64,000 nt of DNA from Polaribacter marinus (GTDB taxonomy: Bacteria > Bacteroidota > Bacteroidia > Flavobacteriales > Flavobacteriaceae): positions 1 through 64,000 of the forward strand of contig NZ_JAKQYM010000005.1 in NCBI RefSeq assembly GCF_022662535.1, written 5' to 3'. Below the pieces are notes generated by a model. The model worked only from the letters and a program-made list of their open reading frames with translations. It was not told the origin of the DNA and made no database searches. Of the stretch, positions 36,015-44,758 are shown one piece after another. Position 1 is the first letter of the stretch. Each line of letters opens with the position of its first letter. The position numbers and the translations under genes are program-made.

Positions 36015-36746
36015 TTATTTAAAGTACGAAAGTAAGTTACTTTTTTGAGACGCAGAAACTAAAATTTCTTTTCCGTTAGAAACAATTACGCTTCCACCTT
36101 TCCCTTTTTTGTATTTTGTAATAGCGTTTACGTTTACCAAATATGATTTATGAATTCTTGCAAAGGTATATTCTGTTAAAGCATCTTCGAAATACTTTAA
36201 AGTTTTGCTTACAAGTTTTTTAGAATTTGCTAAATGAATTTCTGTATAATTATCGTCTGCTTTACAAAACACAATATCGTTAATATCTATAACTTCGAAA
36301 CCGTCTTGCTGTGGAATGGTAATTTTACCTGTTGCCGAATTTGTTTTTGGCGTTAATATTTGGTGTTGCAACTGGTTTTCTTTTTCCTTAATTTCTGTAA
36401 CAATATTTACCGCTTTTATTAACTCATCTATAGAAATTGGTTTTAGCAAATAATAACTTGCATCATTATTTAAAGCGTCTATTGCATAATGATCGTACGC
36501 GGTAACAAAGATGGTTTCGAAGGTTCTGTTATCTACTTTTTCTAATAAATCAAAGGCATTACCAAAAGGCATTTCTACATCTAAAAACACCAAATCTAAT
36601 TGGTGTTTTACTATTAGTTTATAAGCTTCATCAATATTACTTGCTTCTCCTAGAAGTTGAACATTTGGGCAATATTTGCCTAAATAATTTCGAATAATTT
36701 CTCTACTTATTTGTTCATCTTCTACAATAATTGCTTTTAGTTTCAT
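36015..36746 (-). CDS. LytTR-family response regulator
   Basis: A 243-residue regulator. Receiver domain at 1-120 with phosphoacceptor Asp56 (DLVFLDVEMP) and Lys in YLLKPIS; LytTR DNA-binding domain at about 140-240 (ITIPQQDGFEVI, then ARIHKSYLVNV). It pairs with the kinase gene one base upstream, whose His_kinase domain is the usual partner type. Its target sites are not identifiable here. Confidence 0.93.
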   Translation of the reverse strand: MKLKAIIVEDEQISREIIRNYLGKYCPNVQLLGEASNIDEAYKLIVKHQLDLVFLDVEMPFGNAFDLLEKVDNRTFETIFVTAYDHYAIDALNNDASYYLLKPISIDELIKAVNIVTEIKEKENQLQHQILTPKTNSATGKITIPQQDGFEVIDINDIVFCKADDNYTEIHLANSKKLVSKTLKYFEDALTEYTFARIHKSYLVNVNAITKYKKGKGGSVIVSNGKEILVSASQKSNLLSYFK

Positions 36747-36747
36747 C

Positions 36748-38934
36748 TTACTTTTTTTTCAATAACAATTCTACTTTTGTTCCTGTTCCATTTTCTAAAA
36801 CATTAGAAACATTTACAGAGATTTGATCTTTGTACATATTATTTAAAATAGCAATTCTATTTTTTATAGTACTCATAGCTTTTGACTTCTGTTTTAGTTG
36901 ATTTTTAGTTTTTAAATCTTGTGATTGTTTTCTTCCAATTCCGTCATCGATAATAGAAATTATTAATGTTTCAGAGTCTTTTTGATGAATAGAAATTTTT
37001 AAATGACCTTTTTCTTTTTTATACCTTAAGCCATGCCAAATTGCATTTTCTATATAAGGTTGTAATAGCATAGGCGGAATAGCAAATTGCTCTAAATTGA
37101 TGGTTTTATCTATATTTATTTGATAATCAAACTTATCTTTAAACCTGTTGTGTTCTAGTTTTACATAGAGTTCTAATAACTCTATTTCTTTGGTTAACGG
37201 AATAAAATCTTCATCAGAATTTTCTAAAACAGCACGCATTAATGCAGAAAACTCTGACAAATAACGATTTGCATTTCGCTCATCATTTACCGCAATAAAA
37301 CTGTTTACAGAATTTAATGCATTAAAGATAAAATGCGGATTCATTTGCGAACGCATGGATTTTAAAGCTAATAAATTGTTGGCCAATTTTTGTTGTTTGC
37401 TATTTCTGTACATAAAATACATTAACAAAATCATTAATAAGACACCTCCGGTTAAAGAGTAAATTATTTGTCTTTGTCTTCGATTACTTTCTTCTGAGAG
37501 TTTATTATCTATATAAGCTAAACTAATTTTACTTTCTGCTAATTCTTTGTCTTTTTCTAGACTTGCAATTCTATTTTGATTGTCTGATATTTTTTTTGAA
37601 AACCGCTGTACTTGTTTTATTTCTTGTTCTTTTTTTACATAAGATGCATCTACTAACTTTACATATTCTTGGTAACTTTTAAGAGCATTATCATAATCGC
37701 CCACAGTTGCATAAACTTCGGATATCTTTCTGGTAGCATCTTTTTCTATGATAATATCATTGTTTTTATTTGCATCTTTTTTACTTTCTTTTAGAAAAGG
37801 AATGGCTTCGTTATAATCTTCTTTTAAGAAATAGGCATTTCCAATTTTGTAGTTTATTTTTTGAGAGGTGATAGAATCTGATTGTGATTTATTTTTGGTA
37901 GTTTTTTCTAATTTTGCTTTCTTTAAACTCTCTTTTCTAAGTTTTATTTCTTCATCGAAACGTCTGTTAGAATTATAAAAATCGGCTACTTTTTCTTCTT
38001 CTTTTAAGGCACGATTTAGGTTTTCTTTTGAGGCTAATTCTAATGAATTTTTAAAGCGAATATTAGCTTGTTCCATATTTCCTTCTGCTGCAAAAACATC
38101 TGCTAATTTGGAATTTAAATCTGTAACTTTTGGAGTAACGAAATTGTCTTTTGCGATTAGTAAAGCTTTCTGGTAATTGTTTTTTGCACTGGTGTATTTT
38201 TTTAAAACAAAATCGATATCTCCCAAACCTTCTGCCACAAGAATTTTTTCATAATTACTTAAATTACTTTTTTGTAATTCTAAAAATGTTTGTTGGCTAT
38301 TTGAGAACTCTTTTAATAAGAATTGAGTTTTAGCTAAGTCTATTTTTGTACCAACATCTTCTCTAATTTGGATTGATAATTTGTAATTATTTATAGCTAA
38401 ATCATACTGTTTCCAATAAGTATAAATTTCTGCAAGTGTTTTATAAGTAGCAGCATTTCGCTCTTTAGACTGATTGTTTTTTAGTGCTTTTTCTATAAAA
38501 GACAAACTCTTATCTATATCTTTTTTCTTATAAAACTTAGCAGAATCTAAATATTGAAGGTAGAAGTCTGGTTTTTTAGAACGTTTTTTAGTTCTAGAAT
38601 AATTTTCTTTTTTACCGTTAAAATCTTGAACAATAATTTTAATGTCTTCATTAGATCTTATTGTATAATAAACCGTTTCAAAGTCTGGGTGCGTAATTCT
38701 TAACTGATCGTTTACTCTTGCTTTTACCGTATAATATCCGTTGATTTCTGAATAATTAAATAATTTTCCATTCACAAAAACCTCTGCATTTTTAATAAGT
38801 TCTTGGGTTTCTTTTATTTCGATTGTAACTTTTACAGAAAACGTTACATCATCATCATAAATAATTTTCTCTTGTGAAAAAACAAGAAAACTAAACAGGA
38901 AAAAGAAGGGGAATATGTGTTTTTTGAAATTCAT
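36748..38934 (-). CDS. TPR-containing sensor histidine kinase (LytS/YpdA type)
   Basis: The frame opens at 39012, but I place the start at the ATG of 38934 because MNFKKHIFPFFFLFSFLVF is a clean signal peptide; this gives 728 residues. An N-terminal beta region (CNA- or PEGA-like, EVFVNGKLF) and about seven TPR units follow, then a coiled coil, a membrane helix (IYSLTGGVLLMILLMYFMY), the His_kinase motif NPHFIFNALNS and an ATPase domain (DDGIGRKQS). The TPR part should lie in the periplasm and sense a partner. The gene is followed one base later by its regulator. An inverted repeat AAATCATC/GATGATTT lies at 38967-38991, upstream. Confidence 0.88.
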   Translation of the reverse strand: MNFKKHIFPFFFLFSFLVFSQEKIIYDDDVTFSVKVTIEIKETQELIKNAEVFVNGKLFNYSEINGYYTVKARVNDQLRITHPDFETVYYTIRSNEDIKIIVQDFNGKKENYSRTKKRSKKPDFYLQYLDSAKFYKKKDIDKSLSFIEKALKNNQSKERNAATYKTLAEIYTYWKQYDLAINNYKLSIQIREDVGTKIDLAKTQFLLKEFSNSQQTFLELQKSNLSNYEKILVAEGLGDIDFVLKKYTSAKNNYQKALLIAKDNFVTPKVTDLNSKLADVFAAEGNMEQANIRFKNSLELASKENLNRALKEEEKVADFYNSNRRFDEEIKLRKESLKKAKLEKTTKNKSQSDSITSQKINYKIGNAYFLKEDYNEAIPFLKESKKDANKNNDIIIEKDATRKISEVYATVGDYDNALKSYQEYVKLVDASYVKKEQEIKQVQRFSKKISDNQNRIASLEKDKELAESKISLAYIDNKLSEESNRRQRQIIYSLTGGVLLMILLMYFMYRNSKQQKLANNLLALKSMRSQMNPHFIFNALNSVNSFIAVNDERNANRYLSEFSALMRAVLENSDEDFIPLTKEIELLELYVKLEHNRFKDKFDYQINIDKTINLEQFAIPPMLLQPYIENAIWHGLRYKKEKGHLKISIHQKDSETLIISIIDDGIGRKQSQDLKTKNQLKQKSKAMSTIKNRIAILNNMYKDQISVNVSNVLENGTGTKVELLLKKK

Positions 38935-39168
38935 TTCTTTATTTATAATGTAAACATACACACAAAAAATCATCCAAAAAAATGATGATTTATCAATATA
39001 GCGTTTAAACAAGTTTTAAAAATAGAGTTTACTCAATTATGAATAACACTCACTCATTAAAAAGGTTGGTTTACTCATTCTGGTTTTTAAAAAAAGAAAG
39101 TTGTTCATAATATTGAAGTATCAAACCCAAGCTTTTCAATTTCTGTAAAACCTAAAAAACAATTTATC

Positions 39169-40311
39169 ATGAAAAAATCAGTATTAAAAGTTACCTCAAT
39201 TCTTTTGTTATTTATAGCATCAAACAATTTTGCCAATTATAAACCAATAACAGAAGAAGAAGAAGAAGACAAAGACCAAACCATAAAAGTGGCACTTTTA
39301 TTAGATACTAGTAGTAGTATGGATGGTTTGATTCATCAAGCAAAAGCACAACTTTGGGAAATTGTAAACGAACTTTCTTATGCAAAATATGGAATTAAAA
39401 AACCCAATTTAGAAATTGCGTTGTATGAATATGGCAACTCTAATTTAAACTCAGAGGAAGGTTATATAAAACAAGTTTTACAGTTTAGTAATGATTTAGA
39501 TGAAATTTCTGAAAAGCTATTTTCTTTAACAACAAGTGGCGGAAGTGAATTTTGTGGGCAAGTTATTCAGACTTCTTTAGACGAACTTTCTTGGGGTAAA
39601 AACAAGCATGATTTACGTTTGATATTTATTGCAGGAAACGAACCTTTTACACAAGGTAAAATTAATTATAAAGATGCAATTACAAATGCAAAAGAAAAAG
39701 ATATTGTAATAAATACGATTTTTTGTGGTGATTTTAGAAATGGTGTTTCTGGTATGTGGCAAGATGGAGCGGTTTCTGGAGGAGGAGATTATATGACTAT
39801 AAATCACAATAAAAAAATTGTACACGTAATAACTCCTTATGACGATGAGATCCTTATTTTAAATAAAAAATTAAATAAAACTTATATATATTATGGTAAC
39901 ACAGGCTATTCTAAATACCAGAATCAGAAAAAACAAGACGACAATGCAGAAACACTTAATGAAGTTGTTGTGGTAAAAAGAGCAGTAAGTAAAAGTTCTA
40001 GATTGTATGATAATGCTACTTGGGATTTAGTAGATGCAGACAAAAAGCAAAAAGTAGATTACACAAAAATTGAAAAGCAAAAATTACCCAAAGAATTGCA
40101 AAACAAGTCTGTTGCAGAAATAAAAAGTTATGTAAAAAAGCAATCCAAAGAACGAGAGGCAATTCAGCAAAAAATTAAAAATTTAGATACAAAAAGAAGA
40201 AGTTATATTGCAAAACAACAACAACAAGAAAGTAGTAAGAAAAATGAGCTTAACAGTGCTATTATTAAAGCCATTAAAAGACAGGCTAAATTAAAAAATT
40301 ACTCTTGGTAG
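39169..40311 (+). CDS. Exported von Willebrand factor A domain protein
   Basis: A 380-residue protein with signal peptide (1 to about 22), an acidic spacer (TEEEEEDKD), and a vWA domain whose metal-ion site DTSSS is at 46-50. Threonine and aspartate loops follow (TTSGGSEFCG, FIAGNEPFTQG). The C-terminal 100 residues are basic and helical (KKQSKEREAIQQKIK), likely a coiled coil. vWA domains mediate metal-dependent protein contacts. It is divergent from the TPR kinase gene across a 230-base region and might be its target. That link is inference. Confidence 0.83.
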   Translation: MKKSVLKVTSILLLFIASNNFANYKPITEEEEEDKDQTIKVALLLDTSSSMDGLIHQAKAQLWEIVNELSYAKYGIKKPNLEIALYEYGNSNLNSEEGYIKQVLQFSNDLDEISEKLFSLTTSGGSEFCGQVIQTSLDELSWGKNKHDLRLIFIAGNEPFTQGKINYKDAITNAKEKDIVINTIFCGDFRNGVSGMWQDGAVSGGGDYMTINHNKKIVHVITPYDDEILILNKKLNKTYIYYGNTGYSKYQNQKKQDDNAETLNEVVVVKRAVSKSSRLYDNATWDLVDADKKQKVDYTKIEKQKLPKELQNKSVAEIKSYVKKQSKEREAIQQKIKNLDTKRRSYIAKQQQQESSKKNELNSAIIKAIKRQAKLKNYSW

Positions 40312-40333
40312 TAAAACTTGTTAGTTGATTTTT

Positions 40334-40366
40334 AAAAGCTCATAAAAAGTAATTTTATGAGCTTTT
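40334..40366. terminator. Bidirectional terminator overlapping a stop codon
   Basis: A 14-bp hairpin AAAAGCTCATAAAA/TTTTATGAGCTTTT with loop AGTAA between converging genes. It includes two bases of the glucosaminidase stop codon. Confidence 0.75.
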
Positions 40367-41213
40367 ACTTTATGATTAATTTTTGTCCTATAGAAATTAT
40401 ATTGTCTTTTAATCCGTTTACTTCCTTTAACAAAGCGACTGTAGTTTTAAATTTTGTAGCAATAGAATATAAAGTATCCCCTTTCTTAACTTGGTAATAA
40501 TTTGTTGTTGCTTTTTTAGACTGAATATCTTCTTTAGGTTTTATTGTTTTTTTAGTTTTCTTTTGATTCTTTAAATCTTTCTTTTTTATTTTATCAAATT
40601 CGTGTAGATCATATGTTTCTATAAGTCCGATTAACTTACTTGGGTATTTTCTATCGGTTGCATATCCAGCTTTTCTTAATCCTTTTGCCCATTTTTTATA
40701 ATCTTTGATATTATAATTAAACAAAAAAGCATAGCGTTTTCTTTTAAATAAAAACTCTGAATGATCATTATATGACGTTTCTACAAATTTATATTTCCTA
40801 AAACACTCTCCAATACTATCGTCATCATGATACACACGTTCTCCTTTCCAAGAGGTGTGACATTTGATACCAAAGTGGTTGTTTGATTTTGAAGCTAATT
40901 TACTTTTTCCATTTCCAGATTCTAAGATTCCTTGTGCTAAAGTTATACTTGCAGGAATTTTATAATCGTGCATTTCTTTAACTGCAATAGGAGCGTATTT
41001 TCTAATGTAAGCTAAGGTTGATTTATTTAATTTAGGATTTTTCTTAACTAACTTTTTTGTGATTTCTTTTTCGTTTACAGAAGGTAATTTTTCTGGTTTA
41101 GGCTCGTTTAAAACGACTCCAGGACCTTTCTTTTTTCTAGTTGTCTTTTTACTAGAACCACAACTAGCTAAAACCAATAAACAAACACAATACAATACAA
41201 CTCTTAACTTCAT
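40365..41213 (-). CDS. Glucosaminidase with LysM domain, lipoprotein
   Basis: A 282-residue cell-wall hydrolase. The lipoprotein signal ends LLVLASC (Cys18). The glucosaminidase (FlgJ/LytD-like) domain spans about 55-210, with catalytic Glu in AQGILESGNGKSKLA and the HFGIKCH segment. A C-terminal LysM (YYQVKKGDTLYSIATKFK... to the end) binds peptidoglycan. A Lys-rich linker separates them. It trims glycan chains in the periplasm. Its start overlaps the end of the ACC-deaminase-like gene by four bases (ATGA). Confidence 0.9.
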   Translation of the reverse strand: MKLRVVLYCVCLLVLASCGSSKKTTRKKKGPGVVLNEPKPEKLPSVNEKEITKKLVKKNPKLNKSTLAYIRKYAPIAVKEMHDYKIPASITLAQGILESGNGKSKLASKSNNHFGIKCHTSWKGERVYHDDDSIGECFRKYKFVETSYNDHSEFLFKRKRYAFLFNYNIKDYKKWAKGLRKAGYATDRKYPSKLIGLIETYDLHEFDKIKKKDLKNQKKTKKTIKPKEDIQSKKATTNYYQVKKGDTLYSIATKFKTTVALLKEVNGLKDNIISIGQKLIIK

Positions 41214-42151
41214 AAAACATTAATTATTTGTGAGTTTTTCTTTTCTAATTTTTGATTAAATCCTTTGATTCCTTGAATTCCTCCTGTATGAATTGCAATA
41301 ATTTTACTTCCTTCAGGGAATGCATCTTTTTTAATTAAATCTAAAATTCCAAACAACATTTTCCCTGTATAAACAGGATCTAACAAAATATCCGTTTCTT
41401 CTTTAAAACTGTTGATAAAACTCACTAGATCATCATTGTATTTTGCGTAACCACCAAAGTGATAACTTTTTTCTAAGCTCCACTTATTGCTCTGAATTGT
41501 ATATTTTTTAATCTCTTCGGATAAAAAATTTCCTTTTAAAGCAGGAAAACCTATGATTTTTTGATGTTTTTCTGCCGAATTAATCAAACCAGCAATAGTA
41601 CCTCCAGTGCCAACTGCACAACAAATATAATTGAAATCTTGATCTTCTTGTGTTAAAATTTCTTGGCATCCCTTAACTGCTAAGCAATTAGACCCACCTT
41701 CTGGAATTAAATAAAAATCTCCCCACTTATTTTTCATCTTTTCGATAAATCCAAAGGACGATTTTTGTCTGTACATTTCTCTAGAGATAAACTGAAGTTT
41801 CATTCCGTTTTCATGAGCCTCTCTTAAAGTTGCATTTTCTTCTAAAGTTGCTTTAAGATTTTTACCCAATTCATCGCCTCTTATAATTCCAAAAGTTTTA
41901 AAACCGGCTAGTTTTCCTGCAACCGCAGTTGCAACAATATGATTAGAAAAAGCCCCCCCAAAAGTAAGTAGTGATTTCTTTTTTAATTTTTTAGCTTCTT
42001 CAAGGTTATACTTTAATTTTCTAAATTTATTTCCAGAAACAAAAGGGTGGATTAAATCTTCTCTTTTAATAACGAGTTCTATCTTTTTTTCTTCTAAAAT
42101 TGGAAGAAATACTTGTTGGTTTTGGGTTTCTATTTGAGTGTTTAAGTCCAT
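41210..42151 (-). CDS. PLP-dependent ACC deaminase / D-cysteine desulfhydrase family enzyme
   Basis: A 313-residue fold-type II PLP enzyme. The PLP lysine lies in VSGNKFRKLKYNLEEAK, followed by TFGGAFSNHIVATA, the phosphate loop AVGTGGTIAGL and the late IHTGGIQGI. Family members deaminate 1-aminocyclopropane-1-carboxylate or release sulfide from D-cysteine; sequence reading does not decide between them. The overlap with a cell-wall hydrolase gene is curious and may point to D-amino acid handling at the wall, which is inference. Confidence 0.88.
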   Translation of the reverse strand: MDLNTQIETQNQQVFLPILEEKKIELVIKREDLIHPFVSGNKFRKLKYNLEEAKKLKKKSLLTFGGAFSNHIVATAVAGKLAGFKTFGIIRGDELGKNLKATLEENATLREAHENGMKLQFISREMYRQKSSFGFIEKMKNKWGDFYLIPEGGSNCLAVKGCQEILTQEDQDFNYICCAVGTGGTIAGLINSAEKHQKIIGFPALKGNFLSEEIKKYTIQSNKWSLEKSYHFGGYAKYNDDLVSFINSFKEETDILLDPVYTGKMLFGILDLIKKDAFPEGSKIIAIHTGGIQGIKGFNQKLEKKNSQIINVL

Positions 42152-42158
42152 TTATATC

Positions 42159-42178
42159 ATTCTTGTACTTACAAGAAT
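42159..42178. promoter_or_regulatory. Perfect inverted repeat before the ACC-deaminase-like gene
   Basis: ATTCTTGTA-CT-TACAAGAAT begins 8 bases upstream of the ATG at 42151 (minus strand). It could be an operator or an RNA hairpin limiting translation. The function is not known. Confidence 0.4.
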
Positions 42179-42280
42179 CTAATTTTAATTGATTTAAAAA
42201 AAAGAGATAACTAATTTAATAAAAATTAGCCACCTCTTATACATCTTATACGTTTTGCCTTAGAAGTTAAGGCTTGGTAA

Positions 42281-44200
42281 TTAAGAAAAAGTAGAGATTT
42301 CTGCTTCTATTTTTTCCCAATCTTCCATTAAAGCATCTACTTTTGCTTTTTTTGCTTTGTACTTTTCAAAAAAGTTTGGTCTTGCAGAAACTTCGTCATA
42401 ATTCTGAGCTAACTCTAAATCTATCTTTGCAATTTCTGTTTCTAGATCTGCAATTTCTGTTTCTATCTTAGAGAGTTTGTTATTGAGTTTTTTTAACTCT
42501 TTTTCTTGCTCTCTAGACATCTGATATGCTTCTTTTTTATCAGAAGATTTTTCTTCTTTAACAACAGTTCTTTTTTCGGCTTCACGTAAATTTTCCATTT
42601 TATGCTGCTCTAAGAAATAATCGATATCACCTAAATATTCTTTTATTACTTTGTCTTTAAATCCATAAACTGTTGAAGTAAGACCTTGTAAAAAATCTCT
42701 ATCGTGAGAAACAATAATTAAGGTTCCGTTAAAACTTCTTAGGGCTTCTTTTAGCACGTTTTTAGAAGCAATGTCTAAGTGATTTGTAGGCTCATCCATT
42801 ATTAACACATTAAAAGGTGATAATAATAATTTACACAATGCCAGTCTATTTCTTTCTCCACCAGAAAGCACTTTTGCTTTTTTATCTACCGCATCACCAC
42901 CAAATAAAAAAGATCCTAACATATCTCTAACGCGCATTCTGTTTCCATCGGTTGCAGCGTCTTCCATAATTTCTAAAACGGTTTTTTCTGGCGGCAAATG
43001 TTCTGATTGGTTTTGCGCAAAATATCCTACTTCTACATTATGACCAAGTTTCATTTTTCCTTCAAAAGGAATTTCACCTACCATCATTTTTGCCAAAGTA
43101 GATTTTCCTTGTCCGTTTTGACCAACAAAAGCTATTTTACTGTTACGTTCAATTAATAAATCAACATTAGATAAAACGTCTTTATCACCATAACTTTTAC
43201 TTAAACCCTCTGCTTCTACAATAATTTTCCCAGGCTCTTTAGATATAGCAAAACGCACGTTCATAGCTTGGTTATCATCTTGGTCTACCTCTATCAATTC
43301 AACTTTATCTAGTTGCTTCATTAAAGATTGCGCCATAGATGCTTTACTTGCTTTGGCTTTAAACTTGTTGATTAAATGTTGTTTTTGTTTTATTTCTTTC
43401 TCTTGGTTCTTTTGAGCTTGGAGTTGTTTTTCTTTAATTTCACCTCTTAATAATAAGAATTCAGAATATGGTTTTTTATAATCATAAATCTGTCCTAAAG
43501 AAATTTCGATTGTTCTATTGGTTACGTTATCTAAAAACATTTTATCGTGAGACACCAATACAATAGCACCAGAGTATCCTTTTAAGAAGTTTTCTAGCCA
43601 AATAATAGATTCGATATCTAAGTGATTTGTTGGCTCATCTAATAGTAGAATATCGTTGTTTTGTAAAAGTAATTTTGCCAATTCAATACGCATTCTCCAT
43701 CCTCCAGAAAAAGTATTTGTTAATTTGTCAAAATCTTCTCTTTTAAAACCTAAACCTTGTAAGATTTTCTCTGTGTCTCCTTGATAATTATAACCTCCAA
43801 GCAACTCATAGCGTTCTGTATTGTCTGTTAAATCATGAATTAACTGGCTATACTCTTCGCTTTCGTAATCGGTTCTTGTAGCTAGTTGTTCATTAATTTC
43901 ATCGAGTTTAACTTCAATCTCTTTAATTTCTTCAAAAGCTTGATATGCTTCTTCTAAAATAGTTCTTCCTTCTACAAAATCTATATCTTGTCTTAAGAAA
44001 CCAATTTGGACATCTTTGTCAAAAGCCATAGTTCCTCCACTACTCTCTATGTCTTTAGAAAGTACTTTTAAAAGTGTAGATTTTCCCGCGCCGTTTTTTC
44101 CTATTAAACCAATTCTATCACCTTTATTTAATTTGAAAGTAATTCCTGAAAACAAATCAGAACCCATAAAGGATACTGTTAAGTTGTGTACATTTAACAT
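42281..44200 (-). CDS. ABC-F family ATPase
   Basis: The frame opens at 44227, but I start at the ATG of 44200 (MLNVHNLTVSFMG), giving 639 residues, because a promoter -7 box covers 44225-44232. Two ABC modules (Walker A GLIGKNGAGKST and FVGQNGQGKST; signatures FSGGWRMR and LSGGERNR) are joined by a charged linker rich in Lys/Gln, with no membrane segments. The C-terminal 85 residues form a coiled coil of the Uup type. ABC-F proteins act on ribosomes to relieve stalling or protect from antibiotics; the precise subgroup is uncertain. Confidence 0.92.
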   Translation of the reverse strand: MLNVHNLTVSFMGSDLFSGITFKLNKGDRIGLIGKNGAGKSTLLKVLSKDIESSGGTMAFDKDVQIGFLRQDIDFVEGRTILEEAYQAFEEIKEIEVKLDEINEQLATRTDYESEEYSQLIHDLTDNTERYELLGGYNYQGDTEKILQGLGFKREDFDKLTNTFSGGWRMRIELAKLLLQNNDILLLDEPTNHLDIESIIWLENFLKGYSGAIVLVSHDKMFLDNVTNRTIEISLGQIYDYKKPYSEFLLLRGEIKEKQLQAQKNQEKEIKQKQHLINKFKAKASKASMAQSLMKQLDKVELIEVDQDDNQAMNVRFAISKEPGKIIVEAEGLSKSYGDKDVLSNVDLLIERNSKIAFVGQNGQGKSTLAKMMVGEIPFEGKMKLGHNVEVGYFAQNQSEHLPPEKTVLEIMEDAATDGNRMRVRDMLGSFLFGGDAVDKKAKVLSGGERNRLALCKLLLSPFNVLIMDEPTNHLDIASKNVLKEALRSFNGTLIIVSHDRDFLQGLTSTVYGFKDKVIKEYLGDIDYFLEQHKMENLREAEKRTVVKEEKSSDKKEAYQMSREQEKELKKLNNKLSKIETEIADLETEIAKIDLELAQNYDEVSARPNFFEKYKAKKAKVDALMEDWEKIEAEISTFS

Positions 44201-44224
44201 AAATTTTTTGTAATTTTGATGCTG

Positions 44225-44232
44225 CAAAACTA
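44225..44232 (-). promoter_or_regulatory. -7 element of the ABC-F gene
   Basis: Minus-strand TAGTTTTG matches TAnnTTTG. It overlaps the upstream candidate start at 44227 and so supports the later start at 44200. It lies 10 bases from the divergent DUF983 gene. Confidence 0.5.
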
Positions 44233-44241
44233 ATTAAAAAA

Positions 44242-44640
44242 ATGCAGTTACTCATGGTTAAAAAAGGAACAAAATTGTTTAGCATTTTAAACGGGAAATG
44301 TCCTAGATGTCAAGAAGGTGAATTCTTCAAATATCGCTTTACTTTTAACCCATCAAAAATCACAAAACTGCATGATAATTGCCCGAATTGTAATTTAAAA
44401 TATATGATTGAGCCCTCTTTCTTTTATGGTGCTATGTATGTAAATTATGGAATTACTGTTGCTATTTCGGTGATTACTTTTTTAGTGGGAACACTTTTTT
44501 TTGATTTAACTTTATTACAATCTTTTGCTGCCATTTTTATTGCCTTAGTTGTTTTGGCTCCCATAAATTTACGTTTATCTAGAATACTCTGGATAAACAT
44601 GTTTATTTCTTATGAAGAACAAAAAACAAAAAAACAATAA
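44242..44640 (+). CDS. DUF983 domain membrane protein
   Basis: A 132-residue protein with two zinc-ribbon-like pairs (CPRCQEG and CPNCNLKY), the DUF983 motif MIEPSFFYGAMYVNYG, and two membrane helices (about 70-92 and 97-117). Family members are widespread in Bacteroidota and alphaproteobacteria without proven function. An ATG four codons later (44254, MVKKGTKLF) is an alternative start. It is divergent from the ABC-F gene. Confidence 0.85.
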   Translation: MQLLMVKKGTKLFSILNGKCPRCQEGEFFKYRFTFNPSKITKLHDNCPNCNLKYMIEPSFFYGAMYVNYGITVAISVITFLVGTLFFDLTLLQSFAAIFIALVVLAPINLRLSRILWINMFISYEEQKTKKQ

Positions 44641-44695
44641 TTTTTTTGTAATCATTTTTTCAGGGATTTACAAAATATAAAATTTTGATTTTTAG

Positions 44696-44721
44696 GGTAT
44701 TAATACGATGGTATTAATACG
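44696..44721. promoter_or_regulatory. Two tandem copies of palindrome GTATTAATAC
   Basis: GGTATTAATAC at 44696-44706 and GGTATTAATACG at 44710-44721; the 10-base core is a perfect palindrome. The centres are 14 bases apart, and the sites lie 38-63 bases before the kinase start at 44759. A third copy follows the operon at 47355. This looks like an operator for the adjacent NarL-type system, but it is unproven. Confidence 0.55.
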
Positions 44722-44758
44722 TATTTTTATCAATATTTGTATCTGTTTAATTTCCCCC

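Noticed and set aside
38935..39012. Upstream start of the TPR kinase
   Set aside because: It would place 26 polar and aromatic residues before a clean signal peptide. The ATG at 38934 fits export of the TPR domain.
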